DNA of 64,000 nucleotides from Streptomyces sp. NBC_01116 (GTDB taxonomy: Bacteria > Actinomycetota > Actinomycetes > Streptomycetales > Streptomycetaceae), in the NCBI RefSeq assembly GCF_041435495.1, contig NZ_CP108644.1, positions 5,999,501-6,063,500 on the forward strand, given 5' to 3'. The translations under genes and the position numbers were made by a program. The notes under the pieces are model-generated. The model searched no databases, was not told the origin of the DNA, and saw only the letters and a program-made list of their open reading frames with translations. Shown piece after piece: positions 1-8,079 of the stretch. Position 1 is the first letter of the stretch. Each line of letters opens with the position of its first letter.

Positions 1-22
1 GTCAAGAGGTCTGGACCAAAGA

Positions 23-685
23 TCAGGACGTGGCCCGGATACCCAACTCCTGCGCCAGGACCGCCGCCTGAACCCGGCTGCGCAGCTCCAGCTTGCCCAG
101 CAGCCTGCTGACGTGGGTCTTCACCGTGGCCTCGGCCATCGAGAGGCGGAGCGCGATCTCCGCGTTCGACAGGCCCTCGCCCAGGCACCCCAGCACCTCG
201 CGCTCGCGCCGGGTGAGCGCGTCCAGCACCGTCGGATCCGCCGTCCCGCGGCCGGGTGCGGGGGACGCCCCCGCGAACTCCGCGATCAGCCGCCGGGTCA
301 CGGCCGGGGCGATCAGCCCCTCGCCGCGCGCCACCGTCCGTACCGCCTCCAGCAGATCGCGGGCGTCGGTGTTCTTCAGCAGAAAGCCGGAGGCCCCCGC
401 GCGCAGCGCCCCGAAGACGTACTCGTCCAGATCGAACGTGGTCAGCACCAGGACGTCCGCGAGCCCTTCCTCGACCACCTGCCGCGTCGCCGCCACCCCG
501 TCGAGGCGCGGCATCTGCACGTCCATCAGCACCAGGTCCGGGCGGAGTTCACGCGCCAGGCGCACCGCCGCCTCGCCGTCCCCCGCCTCTACGACGACCT
601 CGATGTCCGGCGCGCTGGAGAGGATCAGCACCAGCCCCGCGCGCACCGCCGCCTGGTCCTCCGCGACCAGTACCCGGATCGTCAT
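23..685 (-). CDS. NarL/LuxR-family response regulator
   Basis: A 220-residue two-component response regulator. The N-terminal receiver domain (about residues 3-120) has the acidic pair E9/D10, the phospho-acceptor D55 (in LVLMDVQMP) and a conserved Lys in FLLKN. A LuxR-type helix-turn-helix follows at about 155-215 (TRREREVLGCLGEGLSNAEI...TVKTHVSRLLGKL). It presumably activates or represses promoters when phosphorylated by the histidine kinase encoded directly upstream. Its ATG overlaps that kinase's stop codon by 4 bp, which implies translational coupling. The regulon cannot be read from the sequence, because no effector gene lies immediately beside the pair except the small membrane protein encoded divergently at 2074. 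Confidence 0.93.
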   Translation of the reverse strand: MTIRVLVAEDQAAVRAGLVLILSSAPDIEVVVEAGDGEAAVRLARELRPDLVLMDVQMPRLDGVAATRQVVEEGLADVLVLTTFDLDEYVFGALRAGASGFLLKNTDARDLLEAVRTVARGEGLIAPAVTRRLIAEFAGASPAPGRGTADPTVLDALTRREREVLGCLGEGLSNAEIALRLSMAEATVKTHVSRLLGKLELRSRVQAAVLAQELGIRATS

Positions 686-1938
686 CCCCGCATCGTCCCT
701 TCCGTCACGGGCAGTTGAGCCCGCACCCGCCAGATCTTGGTCCCGCCGCCACCACCGTCGCTGTCGCCGTCGCCGTCGCGGTCGCTGTCGTCTCCCGGCT
801 CGGCCCCGGCGTCGAACGTCCCGCCGAGCAGCGTCACCCGCTCCCGCATGCCCACCAGGCCCGCCCCCGAACCGGGCGCCGTGGGGCCGGGGCGGCTGCC
901 GAACACACTGGTCACCTCGACCGTCAGCAGCTCCCCGGCCCGGCCGATCCGCACCACCACCGGGCCGGGCGCGGCGTGTTTGAGGGCGTTGGTCAGGGAC
1001 TCCTGGACGATCCGGTACGCGGCCAGCTCGACCGGCGTCGGCAGCGCCCCGGCCGCCTCCTCCCGGGTGTCCTCCAGGGTGCAGACCAGCCCGCCGGACG
1101 TCCCGTTGACGTTCGTCTGCTCGACCAGGCTGTCCAGGGCGGCGAGCGTCGGGGCCGCGGCCGGGGCCTGGTCCTCGCCGCCCTCCCGCAGCAGACCGAT
1201 CAGCCGGCGCATCTCCGACAGCCCTTCGACGCTGTTCTCGCGGATCACCTTCAGGGCGTTCCGGGAGGTGTCCGGGTCGTCGATGGACAGGGCGGCGGTG
1301 GAGTGGATCGCCACGGCGGAAAGGTGGTTGGCCACCATGTCGTGCAGCTCCCGGGCCATCCGGGCCCGCTCGGCGATCACCGCCTGCGTCCGGTCCATCT
1401 CGGCCAGCCGCGCGGTCTGTGCGGCGGCCAGCCGGGCGGCTTCGGCGGAGGTGCGGTGGGTGCGCACGCTGACGCCCGTGAGGGCGGGGACGAAGGAGAC
1501 CAGCCCGATGACCAGGCCGATCAACAGTGCCTCAGGCTTACGGAACCAGGCCAGGAAGCCGATCGTGGACGCGACGGTGATCAGGAGCGTGGCTACCGGG
1601 AGGCGGCGGGCGGCGGCCGGGGGCCCGTACAGCACGGCCGCGTACATGACGTCCGTAAACATCAGGACGGTGGCGAGGTTGCCCCAGGTGAACTGGTCCG
1701 CCACCAGCGCGAGTGTGCCGACCGTCAGTGCCGTGCGCGGGGCGGTGCGGCGCAGCAGCTCGGCCGCGGCCATGGCGGTCAGCGGTACGAGGGTGACCCA
1801 GGCCGCGGAGAAGGACCGGCCGCCCTGGGTGTGGAGGCCCAGCAGCCACAGCAGCAGCCCCCCGAGCAGCCCGGAGCAGGCCAGGGCCACCGCGTCGCGG
1901 TCGGGGCGGATCGAGGTGAGCACTTCTCCATCCAACAC
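682..1938 (-). CDS. NarL-system sensor histidine kinase (HisKA_3)
   Basis: A 418-residue membrane sensor kinase. Hydrophobic segments fill the first 155 residues (five or six likely membrane spans) with no large extracytoplasmic domain. The dimerisation and phosphoacceptor helix follows with H199 in ARELHDMVANHLS, then an HATPase domain with the N-box ESLTNALKHA and the G-box GLVGMRERV. Near the C-terminus an insertion rich in Asp, Gly and Ser (about 20 residues, coded at 747-800) interrupts the usual final hairpin of the ATPase fold. The start is uncertain: GTG at 1938 is used here, but an in-frame GTG at 1923 is also possible. It is the partner of the response regulator that follows it with a 4-bp overlap. 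Confidence 0.9.
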   Translation of the reverse strand: MLDGEVLTSIRPDRDAVALACSGLLGGLLLWLLGLHTQGGRSFSAAWVTLVPLTAMAAAELLRRTAPRTALTVGTLALVADQFTWGNLATVLMFTDVMYAAVLYGPPAAARRLPVATLLITVASTIGFLAWFRKPEALLIGLVIGLVSFVPALTGVSVRTHRTSAEAARLAAAQTARLAEMDRTQAVIAERARMARELHDMVANHLSAVAIHSTAALSIDDPDTSRNALKVIRENSVEGLSEMRRLIGLLREGGEDQAPAAAPTLAALDSLVEQTNVNGTSGGLVCTLEDTREEAAGALPTPVELAAYRIVQESLTNALKHAAPGPVVVRIGRAGELLTVEVTSVFGSRPGPTAPGSGAGLVGMRERVTLLGGTFDAGAEPGDDSDRDGDGDSDGGGGGTKIWRVRAQLPVTEGTMRG

Positions 1939-2073
1939 GCACCGCCGCCCCCGTACCTCCCTTCGCGGGCCGATCCGCGACTACATCGAAGGATGCAGTC
2001 CCGTTTCGTCACTGCCGACGACGTCTCCGCGCCCGGCGGCCGGGAGGCTGGAGGAGAACGGGAGGAGAGAGTC

Positions 2074-2646
2074 GTGATCGCCCTACTGGTCGTGGCCTGC
2101 GAGGTCGCATTCTGGGTTCTGCTGGCCGCCGGACTCGCCCTGCGGTACGTCGCGAGGAAACCGGGGCTCGGGGCGGCGGTGCTGCTGTGCGAGCCGCTGC
2201 TGGAGGTCGTGCTGCTGGTCGTGACGGCCATCGACCTGAAGAACGGGGCCGAGCCCGACTGGAAGCACGGGCTGGCCGCCGTCTACATCGGCTTCACGGT
2301 GGGGCTCGGCCACCACACCATCAAGAAGGTGGACGCCTGGGTCGCCCACCGCTGGTTCGGCGGCCCGCCGCCGGTGAAGCCGCCGAAGTACGGCATGGCG
2401 CGCGCCGTCCACGAGTGGCGTACCGCCGCCCGCTGGATCCTGGCCGCGGTGGTCGCGGCGGGCCTGCTCCAGGCGGCGATCTGGTACGTCGGCCCCGGCG
2501 GGGAGATCAGCTCGCTGCGGGGCTGGCAGCAGAAGATGGGCCTGGTGATCGGCATCAACCTGATCATCGCGGGCGGCTACACGGTGTGGCCGAAGCGGGC
2601 TCCCGAGGGCGCCGTGACGGAACGGGAGCCGGCCGACCGCTTCTAG
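2074..2646 (+). CDS. Small integral membrane protein of unknown function
   Basis: A 190-residue protein with a GTG start preceded by a strong ribosome binding site (ggaggaga at 2061-2068). Four hydrophobic segments are visible, at about residues 3-23, 31-50, 61-75 and 118-137, with a fifth near the C-terminus (LVIGINLIIAGGYTVW). It begins MIALLVVACEVAFWVLLAAG and contains a charged loop around PPPVKPPKYGMARAVHEW. This looks like a conserved Streptomyces membrane protein of about 190 residues. I do not recognise a biochemical role. It is divergent from the two-component pair, so it could be a target or an accessory sensor, but that is inference from position only. Confidence 0.8.
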   Translation: MIALLVVACEVAFWVLLAAGLALRYVARKPGLGAAVLLCEPLLEVVLLVVTAIDLKNGAEPDWKHGLAAVYIGFTVGLGHHTIKKVDAWVAHRWFGGPPPVKPPKYGMARAVHEWRTAARWILAAVVAAGLLQAAIWYVGPGGEISSLRGWQQKMGLVIGINLIIAGGYTVWPKRAPEGAVTEREPADRF

Positions 2647-2656
2647 GGCCAAGCGC

Positions 2657-3229
2657 CTACCGCTCGCCGCCCGGCACCCACAGCACGTCCCCGACCTCCT
2701 TGTTCGCGCTCCGCGCCAGGATGAACAGGAGGTCGGAGAGGCGGTTGAGGTAGGTGGCGGTCAGCGTGTTCATCGACTCCCCGTGCACCTCCAGCGCCGC
2801 CCAGGTGGACCGCTCGGCCCGCCGGACCACGGTGCACGCCTGGTGCAGCAGGGCGGCCCCCGGCGTACCTCCCGGGAGGATGAAGCTGCGGAGCTTCTCC
2901 AGCTCCTCCAGGAAGGTGTCGCAGTCCGCCTCCAGCTTGTCGATGTAGGACTGCTCGACCCGCAGCGGCGGGTACTTCGGGTCCTCGACCACCGGGGTGC
3001 ACAGGTCCGCGCCCACGTCGAAGAGGTCGTTCTGGACGCGTACGAGGACCTTCACCAGCTCCTCGGGCAGCTGCCCCAGCGAGATGGCGGTCCCGATCGC
3101 CGCGTTGGCCTCGTTGGCGTCCGCGTACGCCGAGATCCGCAGATCGGTCTTGGCTGTGCGGCTCATGTCGCCGAGGGCCGTGGTGCCCTGGTCGCCGGTC
3201 CGGGTGTAGATGCGCGTCAGATTGACCAT
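2657..3229 (-). CDS. Cob(I)alamin adenosyltransferase, PduO type
   Basis: A 190-residue ATP:cob(I)alamin adenosyltransferase, which transfers the adenosyl group of ATP to cob(I)alamin to make coenzyme B12. Family hallmarks are the N-terminal ATP-binding stretch IYTRTGDQGTTALGD, the middle segment AYADANEANAAIG, and the C-terminal block RRAERSTWAALE...LNRLSDLLFILAR with the invariant Arg/Asp pair. The length is normal for the family. It ends 10 bp from the convergent membrane gene at 2074. The product is the cofactor required by the mutase IcmA encoded at 38591, and by methylmalonyl-CoA mutase, whose partners MeaB and epimerase are also in this window. Confidence 0.93.
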   Translation of the reverse strand: MVNLTRIYTRTGDQGTTALGDMSRTAKTDLRISAYADANEANAAIGTAISLGQLPEELVKVLVRVQNDLFDVGADLCTPVVEDPKYPPLRVEQSYIDKLEADCDTFLEELEKLRSFILPGGTPGAALLHQACTVVRRAERSTWAALEVHGESMNTLTATYLNRLSDLLFILARSANKEVGDVLWVPGGER

Positions 3230-3242
3230 GGGCCCAGCGTAG

Positions 3243-3440
3243 TTACGCTCCGGCCCGCCGGAAGACCCGTGTGCCCACGGTCACGGCCGCGGCGGCGAGG
3301 CCCGCGGCGACGAGGACCCCGTAGAGCATGTGCGCGGTGGCGTACGAGCCGGTGTAGGCGTCCCGTACCGCGTCCACCGGATAGCGGAACGGCGTGAAGT
3401 GCGAGAGCACCCAGGAGATGATGAAGGGCCGCAAGGCCGT
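3243..3440 (-). pseudogene. C-terminal relic of an ABC-2 type permease
   Basis: About 60 codons read as a typical ABC-2 permease tail: SHFTPFRYPVDAVRDAYTG, then a hydrophobic helix, then GTRVFRRAGA and a stop. The family is normally 250 residues or more. Upstream of about 3440 the reading frame loses all similarity, and no ATPase partner is adjacent. This is therefore taken as the 3' remnant of a deleted transporter gene. The exact 5' boundary is uncertain. The relic lies in the 454-bp gap between the adenosyltransferase and the 3-hydroxybutyryl-CoA dehydrogenase gene. Confidence 0.55.
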
Positions 3441-3534
3441 CGAGGTCTCCCACGACGCCCTCGGCGTCCTCGACGGCATCGAGGGTCTCCTCGGCGATCA
3501 GGTACTCAACTACGCGCGACGCGGAGCCGAATGA
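3418..3534 (+). other. Possible short coding fragment (38 codons)
   Basis: An open stretch beginning ATG-ATG reads MMKGRKAVEVSHDALGVLDG and continues IEGLLGDQVLNYARRGAE to a TGA. It has protein-like composition but no clear ribosome binding site and no family I recognise. It overlaps the end of the opposite-strand permease relic. It may be the tail of another deleted gene, which would make 3243-3534 a deletion junction. Confidence is low. Confidence 0.25.
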
Positions 3535-3683
3535 CGCGTCCCGGTGTGATGTCCGTCATCTGAGACGTGACGCGCATCTCTTCACCGCCCCAGCGCGCCC
3601 GACGAGTACTAACCTCCGCCGGAGAGCATGTGAACCGCCGTGAACAAGTGCGCACGGGCGAACAGAAACCAAGGGGTGCGAAC

Positions 3684-4532
3684 GTGGCCAGGAAGCTCGC
3701 CGTCATCGGGGCCGGACTCATGGGATCCGGGATCGCGCAGGTCTCCGCCCAGGCGGGCTGGGACGTCGTGCTGCGGGACGTCACTGACGCCGCGCTGACC
3801 CGGGGTCGTGACGGGATCACGTCCTCGTACGACAGGTTCGTCTCCAAGGGCAAGCTGGACGCGGCCGACGCCGAGGCCGCGCTCGCCCGCATCACCACGA
3901 CCACCGACCTCGACGCCGTGGCCGACGCGGACATCGTCGTGGAGGCCGTCTTCGAGAAGCTGGAAGTCAAGCACGAGATCTTCCGGACCCTGGACAAGGT
4001 CGTCGGCGAGCACACCGTCCTCGCCTCCAACACCTCCGCCATCCCGATCACCAAGATCGCGGCCGTGACGGAGCGTCCGGAGCGCGTCGTCGGCGTGCAC
4101 TTCTTCTCCCCGGTCCCGATGATGCAGCTCTGCGAGCTGGTGCGCGGCTACAAGACCAGCGACGAAACCCTCGCGACCGCCCGGGAGTTCGCCGAGTCGG
4201 TCGGCAAGACCTGCATCGTCGTCAACCGGGACGTGGCGGGCTTCGTCACCACCCGGCTGATCTCGGCGCTCGTCGTCGAGGCCGCCAAGCTGTACGAGTC
4301 GGGCGTGGCCTCGGCCGAGGACATCGACATCGCCTGCAAGCTGGGCTTCGGCCACGCCATGGGCCCGCTCGCCACCGCGGACCTGACCGGCGTCGACATC
4401 CTGCTGCACGCCACCGGCAACATCTACGCCGAGTCGCAGGACGAGAAGTTCGCCGCCCCGGAGCTGATGCGCCGGATGGTCGACGCGGGTGACATCGGAC
4501 GCAAGAGCGGGCAGGGCTTCTACACGTACTGA
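3684..4532 (+). CDS. 3-hydroxybutyryl-CoA dehydrogenase
   Basis: A 282-residue NAD(P)-dependent L-3-hydroxyacyl-CoA dehydrogenase that interconverts acetoacetyl-CoA and 3-hydroxybutyryl-CoA in C4 metabolism and fatty-acid or polyketide precursor supply. The Rossmann motif GAGLMGSGIAQ is at the N-terminus. The catalytic His lies in GVHFFSPVPMMQLCELV, and the C-terminal dimerisation domain ends KSGQGFYTY. GTG 3684 was chosen because aagggg at 3671-3676 is well spaced and the length then matches the family; an in-frame upstream extension is not protein-like. It is a monocistronic-looking gene with its own 5' region. It forms a pathway pair with the acetyl-CoA acetyltransferase encoded at 21052. 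Confidence 0.93.
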   Translation: MARKLAVIGAGLMGSGIAQVSAQAGWDVVLRDVTDAALTRGRDGITSSYDRFVSKGKLDAADAEAALARITTTTDLDAVADADIVVEAVFEKLEVKHEIFRTLDKVVGEHTVLASNTSAIPITKIAAVTERPERVVGVHFFSPVPMMQLCELVRGYKTSDETLATAREFAESVGKTCIVVNRDVAGFVTTRLISALVVEAAKLYESGVASAEDIDIACKLGFGHAMGPLATADLTGVDILLHATGNIYAESQDEKFAAPELMRRMVDAGDIGRKSGQGFYTY

Positions 4533-4824
4533 CCGGAACCGCCCCCTCGGCCCGTCGGCCCGCCGCTGTCCGGGCCGGGGGAGCCGGGGATCTTACCGGG
4601 CAAGCACCGGTCTCCGGCGAACCGGAGTCACTCCACCGAGTGAATTCGGTATCGGTTCGCTTACAGGCGGCAACTTCCCTGTCGCCGGGACAGTCAGTGG
4701 TGGCAGGGACAGGCGCAGGGACTGACCATGCGTAACGGCGGCAGGGCCTGCGGCAGAGCCGACAGCGGAACAGACAGACAGACGAACAGACGGACCTTCT
4801 ACGGAGCATGACCGGGGAGCGCAT

Positions 4825-5148
4825 ATGCACATCAGGGGCGACCACGCCGAGCTGGTCGTCGGGGGCCGCCTCGACGTCCGAAGCGCGGCGGACGCCCGTA
4901 CGGTCCTGCACTCGGCCGTGGACGACGGAGTCGGCGACCTCGTGCTGGACCTGACCGAGCTGGACTCCTGGGACGCCACCGGACTCGGCGTCATCATGGG
5001 GGCCCACCGCCGGGCGGGACGGACCGGACGGCGCCTCGTGCTGCGCGGCGTGCCACCGCAGATGCAGCGCCTCCTGGTGGCCACCCGGCTGCACCGCATC
5101 CTGGCCATCGAGGGCGGCATCGCCGCGGAGTCGCTGCCGCGCGTCTAG
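4825..5148 (+). CDS. STAS-domain anti-sigma-factor antagonist
   Basis: A 107-residue single STAS domain. Such proteins bind anti-sigma kinases and release a sigma factor when unphosphorylated. The fold markers are VVGGRLDVRSAADAR and LDLTELDSWDATGLGVIMGA. Compared with SpoIIAA and BldG, the position of the phosphorylatable serine in the D-S-S/T-G motif is Ala51 here (D50-A51-T52-G53). Control by serine phosphorylation would therefore need another residue (T52) or be absent. No anti-sigma kinase or sigma factor gene is adjacent. It is preceded by a 290-bp non-coding region and has the weak ribosome binding site ggggag at 4813-4818. Confidence 0.85.
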   Translation: MHIRGDHAELVVGGRLDVRSAADARTVLHSAVDDGVGDLVLDLTELDSWDATGLGVIMGAHRRAGRTGRRLVLRGVPPQMQRLLVATRLHRILAIEGGIAAESLPRV

Positions 5149-5479
5149 AAGACGCGCGCGGCCGCTCGCCCCGCCGTCGCCGGGATCCGGAGGGCGCCGC
5201 TCGCCGCGCCGGAATCCGGACGGCCGTGCGCCGCGCGCCGGGATCCGCACGGCCGGACGGACCGCACCCGGCGGCAGAAGTCACGCAATCCTCACCGGAA
5301 CGTGACGTCCTGGACGGCGTGGCACCCCGGCGGTTCATGAATACTGAGTCAAGGTCTAGGGTTCGGCCGTCCGCCGAATGACAACGAACCCATGGGCGGA
5401 CACCGGACCGGAAGCGACAGCGGGGCGCGTGTGAGGCCGGGAGGGGCAACCGCGCACGACGCGTCTGGGGGACTTTGCG
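5149..5479. other. 331-bp intergenic region with imperfect repeats
   Basis: There is no gene here. The first 110 bp contain three imperfect copies of cgccggRatccg (near 5177, 5205 and 5235). The second half is less GC-rich (ttcatgaatactgagtcaag near 5334) and probably holds the promoter of the large NTPase gene at 5480. Confidence 0.5.
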
Positions 5480-7990
5480 ATGGACCCGACACACCGGGCA
5501 CCCGATGAGTACGGGCAGGGCCACGACCGCTCCGGCGGTGAGCCCGGCCTCCGTCGGCCGTCCCGCGAATCAGGCGGCGCCGACCTGGGCCCGGGGACAC
5601 CGCAGCAGGTCCGCGTCGTCCAGCTGACCGTCGGCGACCTGCTGCTCACGGTCAACCCCGTCGACGGCAGCGAGGTCGAGTCCTGCCCGCCCGGCTCGGG
5701 CCCCGACGCCCCGGTCCGCCGCACCCCCGCCGAACGCGCCGACCACGAGCGCGCCGGCGCGCCCCCGGTGCCCGCAGGACCGCCCGCCCCGCAGCTGCCG
5801 CTCCTGGAGCGGCAGGAGGAGCGCGAGCGCCTCGTCCGCCTGCTGGCGCGCGGCCGCAGCGTCCGCCTCACCGGACAGGCCGGATCCGGCCGCACCGCGC
5901 TGCTGGACGCCGTCGCCGCCGACTGCGCGGACCTGGCCCCCGACGGGGTCGTCCGCCTCAACGGCCGGGGCCGCACCGGCGCCGATCTGCTGCACGCCCT
6001 CTTCGACACCGTCTTCAAGGCCCCGGGCCACCGCCCCGACCGCGACGAACTGCTCGCGCTCGTCCGGTCCATCGGCGCCGTCGTCACCGTCGACGACCTG
6101 GAGATCGGCGGAGCGGCCCTCGACGAACTGCTCGCCGCCACCCCCGAGTGCGCCTTCCTGCTCGCCGCCACCCTCGACGTCACCAACCCCGGCGTCGACG
6201 CCCACCTGGAGGAGGTGCTCCTCGCCGGACTCGGCCGCGGCGCCTCGCTGTCGCTGCTGGAGAAGGTCGTCGAGCGCCCCCTCACGGAGGAGGAGCGGAA
6301 CTGGGCGGGCGACCTCTGGTTCGAGTCCGAGGGCCTGCCGCTCCGCTTCGTCCAGGCCGGATCGCTCCTCGTGCAGCGCGACCGGCTCCGTGCCGGCCCC
6401 GAAGCCTTCGACGAGTACGACTACTTCGAGCCACGCGCGGACGACGCGCCGCCGGCCCCCGCGGCGTCCGCAGAAGCACTCGACGTCCCGCTGCCGAGCC
6501 TCGGCGAGGGCGCCGCGCCCGCCGCGCTGCTCGCCTCCCGGCTCAGCGAGGCGGCCCGCGCCACCCTGCGCTTCGCCGTCGCCCTCGGCGGCGAGGTGCC
6601 CCACCAGGCCCATCTGCCGGCCCTCGTGGGCGACACCCACGCGGACGCCGCGCTCGGCGAGCTCGCGGGCTGCGGCCTGCTCTCCCCGGCCGGGCCCCGC
6701 TACCGCCTCGCCGCCGGAGTCCTCGCCCAGCTGACGGCGGCCGACTACGAGGACGACGCCGCCGCCCACGCCCGTACCGCCGCCCAGCACTACGCCTGGT
6801 GGGCCTCGCACCCCTCGGTCACCCCGGAGCGCGCCGTCGCCGAGGCGGACGCGATCGTCGCCTCCCTGGGCCGGCTGGTCCCGGGAGACGAGGCGGGAGC
6901 GGCCAGCGCCGCCGTCCTGCTGGCCCGCAGCGCCTCCCCGGCCTTCGCGGCGGGGCAGGGCTGGGGGGCCTGGGAGCGGGCCCTCAGGATCGGCCAGGAG
7001 GCCGCCAGGATCGCCGGCGAGGTCGCCGAGGAGGCGTACTTCCACCACGAGTTGGGCGTCCTCGCGCTCTGCACCGGCAATCCGGACCGGGCCAGGACCG
7101 AGCTGGAGACCTCGATCGGGATGCGCGGCGCGCTCGCCGACAGGTCCGGGGCCGTGGCCGGACGCCGCGCGCTCGCCCTGGTCGCGGACCGCTCCGGCGA
7201 CTTCGCCCCCCTCGGCCGCACCGCGTCGGGCGACGAGGTGCCCATGGTGCGCCAGGACGCTCCGGGCACGCCGCCCGGCGGGTTCCCGGGCGCCCCCGCG
7301 TTCCTGCGGCAGCCGGCCGAGGAGCAGCCCACGGTCGTCTCCTCCCTGTCGCCCGGCCCCGCCGCGCGCAGGAGGACCGGCAGGGCCGTCCTGGGCGGCG
7401 CCCGGCGCAACCTGGCCGCCGCGGGCGCGGGCGCCGTGCTGATCGCGGTGCTCGGCACCGTCGTCACGCTCGGCGTCACCGCGGGCGACGGCGACGAGCC
7501 GGGCAGCCGCAACGTCACCACCGAGCAGACGTCCACCGAGGCCCCGACCGACGACGGCCCGCCCGCGGAGGAGCCGCAGGACGGCTCCGCCCCGGCCGGG
7601 GAGACCACCGGCGGCGAGATGTCCACGACTCCGAGCGCCTCGGACTCGGCGAGCCCGAGCACCTCCGGCTCCCCGTCCCCGAGCGCCTCCACGTCGAGCG
7701 GTACGCCGCCGGGGACGGACGACCCGACGGACGACGGGAGCAGCTCCCCGAGCGAGCCGACGCCGACGAGGACCTCGCCCCGGCCGACGGAGACCGACAG
7801 CGAGAGCCCGAGCCCCACGCCGTCCGAGTCCGAGAGCGAAACGCCGACCGAGACGCCCACCGAAGAGCCCCCGGCCCCGCCCCCGGCCCAGGGCTCCTCC
7901 TCCGCGAGCGGCCCCGTCGAGTCGGCGAGCGCCCCGGAGTCCGAAGCGGCCGTCGAGGAGTCCGAAGTGGCCGTCGACCCGGCGGTCTGA
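5480..7990 (+). CDS. Large membrane-anchored NTPase-like protein with Ser/Pro/Thr-rich tail
   Basis: An 836-residue protein. The first 105 residues are polar and probably disordered. A P-loop domain begins near residue 110 (LLERQEERERLVRLLARGRSVRL), with the Walker A-like GQAGSGRT at 132-139 and the Walker B-like AVVTVDDLEI. The invariant Walker A lysine is Arg here. A helical region resembling STAND/tetratricopeptide proteins follows (about 300-560). One membrane helix is near 646-668 (GAVLIAVLGTVVTLGVTAG). The last 160 residues are Ser/Pro/Thr/Glu-rich and would lie outside the cell. This layout suggests a cytoplasmic sensor or switch tethered to the membrane. The function is unknown. A ribosome binding site gggggac lies at 5467-5473. 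Confidence 0.82.
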   Translation: MDPTHRAPDEYGQGHDRSGGEPGLRRPSRESGGADLGPGTPQQVRVVQLTVGDLLLTVNPVDGSEVESCPPGSGPDAPVRRTPAERADHERAGAPPVPAGPPAPQLPLLERQEERERLVRLLARGRSVRLTGQAGSGRTALLDAVAADCADLAPDGVVRLNGRGRTGADLLHALFDTVFKAPGHRPDRDELLALVRSIGAVVTVDDLEIGGAALDELLAATPECAFLLAATLDVTNPGVDAHLEEVLLAGLGRGASLSLLEKVVERPLTEEERNWAGDLWFESEGLPLRFVQAGSLLVQRDRLRAGPEAFDEYDYFEPRADDAPPAPAASAEALDVPLPSLGEGAAPAALLASRLSEAARATLRFAVALGGEVPHQAHLPALVGDTHADAALGELAGCGLLSPAGPRYRLAAGVLAQLTAADYEDDAAAHARTAAQHYAWWASHPSVTPERAVAEADAIVASLGRLVPGDEAGAASAAVLLARSASPAFAAGQGWGAWERALRIGQEAARIAGEVAEEAYFHHELGVLALCTGNPDRARTELETSIGMRGALADRSGAVAGRRALALVADRSGDFAPLGRTASGDEVPMVRQDAPGTPPGGFPGAPAFLRQPAEEQPTVVSSLSPGPAARRRTGRAVLGGARRNLAAAGAGAVLIAVLGTVVTLGVTAGDGDEPGSRNVTTEQTSTEAPTDDGPPAEEPQDGSAPAGETTGGEMSTTPSASDSASPSTSGSPSPSASTSSGTPPGTDDPTDDGSSSPSEPTPTRTSPRPTETDSESPSPTPSESESETPTETPTEEPPAPPPAQGSSSASGPVESASAPESEAAVEESEVAVDPAV

Positions 7991-8012
7991 GCACGCCGGG
8001 CGGCTGAACGCA

Positions 8013-8058
8013 CGAGGGCCGGGCGGCTCACGCTTCCGCGTGAGCCGCCCGGCCCTCG
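8013..8058. terminator. Bidirectional hairpin terminator
   Basis: A perfect 21-bp inverted repeat (arms 8013-8033 and 8038-8058) with a ttcc loop lies between the convergent NTPase gene and nucS. It has no T-tract, as is usual for Streptomyces terminators, and can serve both strands. Confidence 0.85.
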
Positions 8059-8079
8059 TCGACGCCGTTGCGCCGTCGT

